Source: Nocardia rosealba | GTDB lineage: Bacteria > Actinomycetota > Actinomycetes > Mycobacteriales > Mycobacteriaceae | Length of the DNA stretch: 64,000 bases | Direction: 5' to 3' | NCBI RefSeq assembly: GCF_020216065.1 | Contig: NZ_JAIWNA010000002.1 | Coordinates: 1,149,145 to 1,213,144 of the forward strand | Part shown: positions 59,328-64,000 of the stretch, one piece after another | Layout: every line of letters begins with the position of its first letter | Numbering within the stretch: the first letter of the stretch is position 1 | Made by a program: the position numbers and the translations under genes | Notes under the pieces: generated by a model | What the model saw: the letters and a program-made list of their open reading frames with translations, nothing else | The model's database searches: none | Told to the model about the DNA's origin: nothing

Positions 59328-60563
59328 TCAATCCACCGCGCGTCGGGACGAGTCGAGTCGGTGCACGGTGAGGGCGGCCGCGAGCATGCGGGATTCCCGG
59401 GGGACGGTGGGGTCGAGGCCGGTGAGTTCGGCGATGCGGTGCAGTCGGTAGGTGAAGGTGTTGGGGTGGACGTGGAGGCGACGGGATGCTGTTTTGCGGT
59501 CGGCGCCGTAGTGCAGATGGGCTTCCAGCGCGTCGAGCAGATGGGGGCTGGCCAACAACGGAATCACGCGTTGAGCCAGTCTCGCTCGCGCGGGGCCCGG
59601 ACGCGTGAGCTGGTACTCCAGCAGCAGATCGTCGAGCCGGTAGCAGCCACCCGGTCTGCCGCGCAGGCGCGCCAATTCGGTCAGTTCGATCGCGTCTTCG
59701 GCGGCGGCCGGAATATCCGCACGACCGACGCCGGGGAGTTCGGCCAGATACACGGTCACGCCGAATTGCTCCGAGAGTCGCGCGGCGAGTCGGTCGAACT
59801 GCTGGGCTTCGACGGTTCCGGTCTCGGAGCTGTCGCTCACCAAGGCGATTCCGGTCTTCCCGTCGAAAGTGGCGGGCGTGGTGGTGCCGGTGAGGTCGTC
59901 GAGTGCGTGTTGCAGCACCCGGATCCGGCGCCGGGCCACCAGATTCGCGGCGCTGCCAGTCAGCAGCGGTTCGTTCAGGTGTATCGCCAAGACGGTGTAG
60001 TGATCGGCGAGAATCGTGTCCGCGCGGGCCGCGAGTTCCTCGGCGGGCAGGCCCCGCACCAATGCCGAGCACAATTCGCGACGCGCCTCCCGCTCGGCGT
60101 GATAGATCGAGCGCTCGACCTCGGTGTATGCCTCCACGACCGTCAGATTGATATCGCGCAGCAGATCGAGAAGTCTGCCGAATGCCATCAGGAATTGGTC
60201 CATCTCGTCCGGTTCGACCAAGGCCGATGCCTCGGCCAGCAACGACTTCGCCGATGCGTGGATCGCGGCGATGAGCATTCGCAGCGGCAGCCGGTCCTCG
60301 GCGTGCCGTTCGGCGACGGGTCCGACGAAGACCGCCACCTCGGCCTGACTGAAGTCACGACCGGCGGCGATGGCCTCCAAGACCGCGCGGCCGCAGGTCA
60401 GGATCGTCGGCAGCACCTCCGCGGTGAAGTGGTCGGCGGGTAGGTCGGCGGGTGTGGTCGCACCGAGACCTTCCGCGAGCATGCGTTCGGAGATCTGCGG
60501 CCATCGAGCGAGCATGCGGGCAGTCAGAGCGGGTCGCACGGAAACAGGCTTTTCGACGAGCAT
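59328..60563 (-). CDS. PucR/CdaR-type transcriptional regulator
   Basis: A 411-residue regulator. N-terminal sensor ALTARMLARWPQISERML, LMAFGRLLDLLRDINLTVVEAY; central domain LADHYTVLAIHLNEP; C-terminal PucR HTH LLDALEAHLHYGADRKTASRRLHVHPNTFTYRLHRIAELTGLDP (about 340-385). It reads toward the oxidoreductase gene (ends 53 nt apart) and starts 160 nt from the fourth PucR gene, which is divergent. With the PucR at 53106 it brackets the AMP-ligase operon. Confidence 0.87.
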   Translation of the reverse strand: MLVEKPVSVRPALTARMLARWPQISERMLAEGLGATTPADLPADHFTAEVLPTILTCGRAVLEAIAAGRDFSQAEVAVFVGPVAERHAEDRLPLRMLIAAIHASAKSLLAEASALVEPDEMDQFLMAFGRLLDLLRDINLTVVEAYTEVERSIYHAEREARRELCSALVRGLPAEELAARADTILADHYTVLAIHLNEPLLTGSAANLVARRRIRVLQHALDDLTGTTTPATFDGKTGIALVSDSSETGTVEAQQFDRLAARLSEQFGVTVYLAELPGVGRADIPAAAEDAIELTELARLRGRPGGCYRLDDLLLEYQLTRPGPARARLAQRVIPLLASPHLLDALEAHLHYGADRKTASRRLHVHPNTFTYRLHRIAELTGLDPTVPRESRMLAAALTVHRLDSSRRAVD

Positions 60564-60723
60564 GCCCCGATTGTGTTCCGAAGACAGGCCTGCAGTGGTA
60601 GGTCCGGTCGAATACGGCCAAACCCTGGCGTCCGCACCAATTTCGTCACCGTCATCTCAGCGCACGGTGCAACGAACGTCTCCGACTACAACGTGTTACT
60701 ACTCGTAATCGTCGCTCAGTGGA

Positions 60724-61947
60724 GTGACGATGCGGTCCTGTGCACGCCAAACTGTCGTGACCCTACTTTCGGAGATGCGGCCGACACCAACGATGATCAT
60801 GTTCGACACCAGTGCCTTACCGACCGCGCCGTCCGCGCAGATCTCGCGGGCGACGCAGCGGATCGTCGACGGAGTTCTGCACGCGATTCGCCCGCACAAT
60901 GCGCCCAGCAATGTCCTGCATGACGAAATACATGCCGTTGTCAGAGAATGTCTGGAATTGGTGAGCGGCGCGCGCGAACACGATGTACGCGCGGCGCTCC
61001 GCCCCGCTGCCGCACGATGGGCGACCACCGGTGTTCCCATCGAAACCGTCCACCGGCTCGTGCAGACAGGGTTCCGCGTTCACCTGAACGACCACACCTC
61101 GAATCCGAGGTACCAAAAGAACCTCGGCAATGTCGCCAAGATCATGGAGGCGATGCAAACGGTCAATACGACGATCTACCGGGTCTATCTCGAGGTCGAT
61201 CGGTTCGTCGCCGATCACCATGGTCGGCAGGCAGTCGCCCGTGCCCTGCTCAGCGGGCGAAACGCGTCCGCGGTCGCCCGTGAACACGGAACACCGCTCA
61301 CCGATCGGTACCTCGTCTTGTCGGTGGCCGCCCACTCGCCCGGGCCCGGGACTGTTTCACCCGGAAACTTCGTCGAGATGCTCGAAGACTGTCTCCCACA
61401 ACCCGTTTCCGCGTTGCACAGCACGCTCGGTGGCACCGTGTTGATTCACGGCACGCCGGATACCGAGACAATTCGGCACATGCTCGTGCGGACATCGCTG
61501 ATCGTGATCGCGATCGAGGCAGCGGGTGACGATATTCCGGCGGCCACCGAAGTCGGCCACGAATTGCTCGACGTCGCGCGCAGACTCCGCAAACGACCAG
61601 GCCTGTACCACTTCGACGATCTCGCAGTCGAATATCAGCTGACTCGTCCCGGCCCCGGCCGCGACCGCCTCGAAACCGCGCTCGACGCGGTAGCGGTAGA
61701 TCCCGAGCTGGTGACCACGCTGCGGGTCCATCTGAACAACGGACTACATCGCCGGCTCACCGCACGTGAGATGCACATCCACGAAAACACCGTCGACTAC
61801 CGGCTCCGCCGGATCTACCGACTCGCCGGACTCGACCCCCGCAACCCGGAGCTCATCACGAGACTGAGGGCAGCGCTGACCGTGCGCGAGTACATGCTGG
61901 CCGTACGCTCCCACCGCGCGGACGAGGCCGACGGACCAGCCTCATGA
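60724..61947 (+). CDS. PucR/CdaR-type transcriptional regulator
   Basis: A 407-residue regulator of the same architecture. Sensor: IVDGVLHAIRPHNAPSNVLHDEI and TVHRLVQTGFRVHLNDHTSN; C-terminal HTH VTTLRVHLNNGLHRRLTAREMHIHENTVDYRLRRIYRLAGLDPRN (about 335-380). The start is uncertain: GTG 60724 with a weak AGTGGAG site, or an ATG near 60793 (MIMFDTSAL). It is divergent from the PucR at 59328 and faces the XRE gene at 62023. No enzyme gene follows, so it may act on the divergent gene or elsewhere. Confidence 0.83.
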   Translation: MTMRSCARQTVVTLLSEMRPTPTMIMFDTSALPTAPSAQISRATQRIVDGVLHAIRPHNAPSNVLHDEIHAVVRECLELVSGAREHDVRAALRPAAARWATTGVPIETVHRLVQTGFRVHLNDHTSNPRYQKNLGNVAKIMEAMQTVNTTIYRVYLEVDRFVADHHGRQAVARALLSGRNASAVAREHGTPLTDRYLVLSVAAHSPGPGTVSPGNFVEMLEDCLPQPVSALHSTLGGTVLIHGTPDTETIRHMLVRTSLIVIAIEAAGDDIPAATEVGHELLDVARRLRKRPGLYHFDDLAVEYQLTRPGPGRDRLETALDAVAVDPELVTTLRVHLNNGLHRRLTAREMHIHENTVDYRLRRIYRLAGLDPRNPELITRLRAALTVREYMLAVRSHRADEADGPAS

Positions 61948-61972
61948 TCGGCACCGAGGGGTGCCCCGGCAT

Positions 61973-61990
61973 GGTGGTTTTCCCGCCACC
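61973..61990. terminator. Hairpin between convergent PucR and XRE genes
   Basis: GGTGG (61973-61977) and CCACC (61986-61990) enclose a T- and C-rich loop. A second small stem, GGGG-TG-CCCC, lies just upstream. They may terminate both convergent transcripts. Confidence 0.3.
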
Positions 61991-62022
61991 GAAGGTCTGG
62001 TTCGGGAGGATTTGTTGCGGGT

Positions 62023-62874
62023 TCAACGCGCCTCGAGAGGCGTGGTCGTACCTATGACGGACAGCAGCTGCAGTTTCTCGTAGCTTTCGCTCCCTGGTAC
62101 CGCTGTGTAGACGAGCAATAGATTCGATTGGTCTGGGTCCAGAAGGATTTGACAGTTCAGTTCCAGTGGTCCGACGGTCGGGTGTAGGTATCGCTTGACC
62201 GCTCGTGGTTTGATGCCGACTTCGTGGTCTTTCCACAGGGTGCGGAACTGCTCGCTTTCGGTGGTGAGCAACTCCGCGAGGTGGGCAGCTTTGGACGTCG
62301 GCCCACGGAGTGCGAGCACGCCCCGAAGACCCGAAACATACAGTCTCGACAAGAACTCGTGGTCCTCGGCAGGATGAAGGGCACGGGCCGCTGGATCGGT
62401 GAACCATCTGTATCCGATGCTTCGCGACGGTCCGGTGTATCGAGTCAGGTCGCCTACGAGCGCGACACCGAGCGGAGTCTGGCGCAACGTTTCACCGAGT
62501 TCGGTAACGATCTCGGCCGGAGTGTCGTCGGTCAGTCTGTCGAAAATCCGCATCATGCCCGGACTGATGAACTCGCTGTCGCCATCTCGGCTCGGCGGCT
62601 GGTGCCCGGCTAGGCGGAAGAGATGGTCGCGCTCGTCCCGCGACAAGTGCAGGCCCTGCGCGATAGATGCGATCATCTGCTCGGAAGGCTGCGGGCCGCT
62701 TGCTCTTTCGAGACGCGCGAAATAGTCCGGGGACATGTGACACAGCGCGGCGACCTCTTCGCGCCGCAACCCACGAGTTCGACGACGTTTGCCACGCGGG
62801 AGACCGACATCCTCGGGCTGCAATGCCTGCCGTCGGCCAAGGAGGAACTCCGCGAGTCCCGCTCGATCGATCAT
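62023..62874 (-). CDS. XRE-family regulator with MmyB-like ligand domain
   Basis: A 283-residue regulator of the MmyB type. The HTH region reads EFLLGRRQALQPEDVGLPRGKRRRTRGLRREEVAALCHMSPDYFARLERASGPQPSEQMIASIAQGL (about 8-75), with the RGLRREEVA block typical of this family. The C-terminal MmyB/MLTR ligand-binding domain begins DRLTDDTPAEIVTELGE and has FTDPAARALHPAEDH. ATG 62874 follows GGGGGAAG. It is divergent from an SDR gene, its likely target, a common pairing for this family. Confidence 0.87.
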   Translation of the reverse strand: MIDRAGLAEFLLGRRQALQPEDVGLPRGKRRRTRGLRREEVAALCHMSPDYFARLERASGPQPSEQMIASIAQGLHLSRDERDHLFRLAGHQPPSRDGDSEFISPGMMRIFDRLTDDTPAEIVTELGETLRQTPLGVALVGDLTRYTGPSRSIGYRWFTDPAARALHPAEDHEFLSRLYVSGLRGVLALRGPTSKAAHLAELLTTESEQFRTLWKDHEVGIKPRAVKRYLHPTVGPLELNCQILLDPDQSNLLLVYTAVPGSESYEKLQLLSVIGTTTPLEAR

Positions 62875-63015
62875 ATGTACATCTTCCCCCTTCTCCGTCG
62901 GGACGCGGACTCTCAGCCACTGATCGTCGAGTCCTGGATAAGTTCCGTAGCGAGCGGAAGGCTCGTCCTGAGGTACCGAAACGGTGCAAACGCAGGTCGA
63001 CATCAGGAGTAGCCC

Positions 63016-63954
63016 ATGGTGCGCAAAAACTACGACATCGCGATCCCCGACCTTTCCGGTAAACGAGCGGTCGTGACGGGAGGAAGCGATGGCATCGGAC
63101 TCGGTATCGCGACGATGCTCGCCGGCGCGGGCGCCGAAGTCGTCCTGCCCGTCCGTAATCGCCGCAAAGGCGAGGCGGCCATTGCGAAGATTCGCGAGCA
63201 GCACCCTGACGCGATACTTTTTCTGCGCGATCTGGACCTGTCTTCGCTGGCGTCGATCGCGGCGCTCGGCGAGCAGTTGCGTGCCGACGGTTCACCGATC
63301 CATTTCCTGCTGAACAACGCGGGCGTCATGACCCCGCCCGAGCGGCAGGCCACCACCGATGGATTCGAGCTGCAGTTCGGCACCAACCACCTCGGTCATT
63401 TCGCATTCACCGGCCACCTCCTACCACTCCTACGCGCCGGTCACGCGCGGGTGACCACGCAATCGAGCGTGGCGGCCCGCAACGCCGAGATCAACTGGGC
63501 AGACCTGAACTGGGAACGGAAATACGACGGAATGCGGTCCTACCGGCAATCCAAGCTTGCGTGTGGGCTGCTCGGGCTCGAACTCGGTCGCCTCAGCCGC
63601 GCGAAAGGTTGGGGAATCACCAGCAATATCTCTCATCCCGGTGTCGCACCGACAAGCCTGCTCGCAGCACGCCCGGAAATCGGACGGACCGGCGACACCA
63701 TGCAGGTACGGATCATCCGTTGGCTTTCGGCGCACGGAATCATCGCGGGAACCGTGGACAGCGCGAAACTTCCCGCGCTCATGGCCGCGGTCACTCCTGA
63801 ATCCAAAGACGGTGGTTTCTACGGTCCACAATGGCCAGGCCGAGTCGGCGGCCCGCCCGGAGAGCAGAAGCTGTGGAAACCACTGCGCGACGCCGACAGC
63901 GCCTCGCGACTGTGGAAGATCTCGGAGGATCTGACCGGCGTTTCGTACGGGTGA
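63016..63954 (+). CDS. Short-chain dehydrogenase/reductase
   Basis: A 312-residue SDR of the oxidoreductase/retinol-dehydrogenase-like group. NAD(P) motif [19 protein letters not shown] (about 17-35), NADP-type [38 protein letters not shown], Ser in TTQSSVAAR and [11 protein letters not shown] (YxxxK). The C-terminal region ends [20 protein letters not shown], usual for this group. ATG 63016 has AGGAG upstream. It is divergent from the MmyB-type XRE regulator, with a 141-nt promoter region between. Confidence 0.86.
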   Translation: MVRKNYDIAIPDLSGKRAVVTGGSDGIGLGIATMLAGAGAEVVLPVRNRRKGEAAIAKIREQHPDAILFLRDLDLSSLASIAALGEQLRADGSPIHFLLNNAGVMTPPERQATTDGFELQFGTNHLGHFAFTGHLLPLLRAGHARVTTQSSVAARNAEINWADLNWERKYDGMRSYRQSKLACGLLGLELGRLSRAKGWGITSNISHPGVAPTSLLAARPEIGRTGDTMQVRIIRWLSAHGIIAGTVDSAKLPALMAAVTPESKDGGFYGPQWPGRVGGPPGEQKLWKPLRDADSASRLWKISEDLTGVSYG

Positions 63955-64000
63955 GAGGCCACCGGATCTCCATTGCGACGCGTTGGCGAGTCAGTGGATG
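63955..64000. other. Right edge, no gene visible
   Basis: The last 46 nt after the SDR stop show no supported feature. Confidence 0.3.

Noticed and set aside
1..64000. tRNA, rRNA or known riboswitch
   Set aside because: I looked for cloverleaf-like and T-loop (GGTTCGA) contexts with matching stems and for familiar riboswitch cores, and found none convincing. A covariance-model scan would be needed to exclude them.

Overview
The window is high-GC DNA with frequent GTG starts. Its content points to a mycolic-acid actinobacterium, most likely Nocardia or a close relative: DUF3558-type lipoproteins, short secreted peptides, LIP-family lipases, many TetR and PucR regulators, FadD-type ligases, a DUF3556 membrane protein and a crtE-crtI-crtB carotenoid operon. 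This assignment is an inference from gene content and codon bias. It is accessory, regulator-rich chromosome; I saw no rRNA, tRNA, CRISPR array or phage structural gene.

Layout. 0-6.9 kb: partial left-edge genes, a DUF3558 lipoprotein, a threonine-synthase-like PLP enzyme, a TetR/hydrolase pair and a second lipoprotein. 6.9-16 kb: small regulator/target units (methyltransferase with divergent TetR, TetR with two dihydrofolate-reductase-fold proteins, WYL regulator with a divergent VOC protein), an IS3-type transposase remnant and a LIP-family lipase. 15.7-18.9 kb: an SGNH hydrolase gene split by a 2,011-bp segment. 18.9-23.7 kb: epoxide-hydrolase-like lipoprotein, ECF sigma factor and four NTF2-like domains. 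23.7-31.7 kb: two MFS exporters with their regulators, a cyclase-family protein, an SDR unit and VOC protein. 31.8-40.1 kb: secreted lipase plus a TetR-SDR-FadD-monooxygenase-SDR-patatin operon resembling mymA-type lipid gene sets. 40.3-46 kb: SRPBCC and NAD-binding proteins facing the crt operon. 46-51.3 kb: a fused SRPBCC/acyl-CoA-ligase protein, a TetR with a three-site operator, and a membrane/NAD-binding pair. 51.4-62 kb: four PucR-type regulators around an AMP-ligase, DUF3556 and FAD-oxidoreductase operon. 62-64 kb: an XRE regulator facing an SDR.

The strongest discovery is at 16269-18279. The segment has imperfect terminal inverted repeats, several subterminal copies of the same motif at both ends in inverted orientation, and a 6-bp direct repeat (GGCGGG) on each side. 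Removing the segment and one GGCGGG rejoins the local SGNH reading frame exactly (DPFMAR + HMRDTPADV). It encodes two unrecognised proteins and no transposase, so it looks like a non-autonomous mobile cargo cassette.

Other notable logic: a palindrome shared by the TetR gene at 40.1 kb and the lipase at 33.2 kb suggests one regulon spanning the lipid operon. The second SDR of that operon has lost its YxxxK region. Several TetR genes carry clear paired operators (8059-8096, 30517-30568, 49820-49877).
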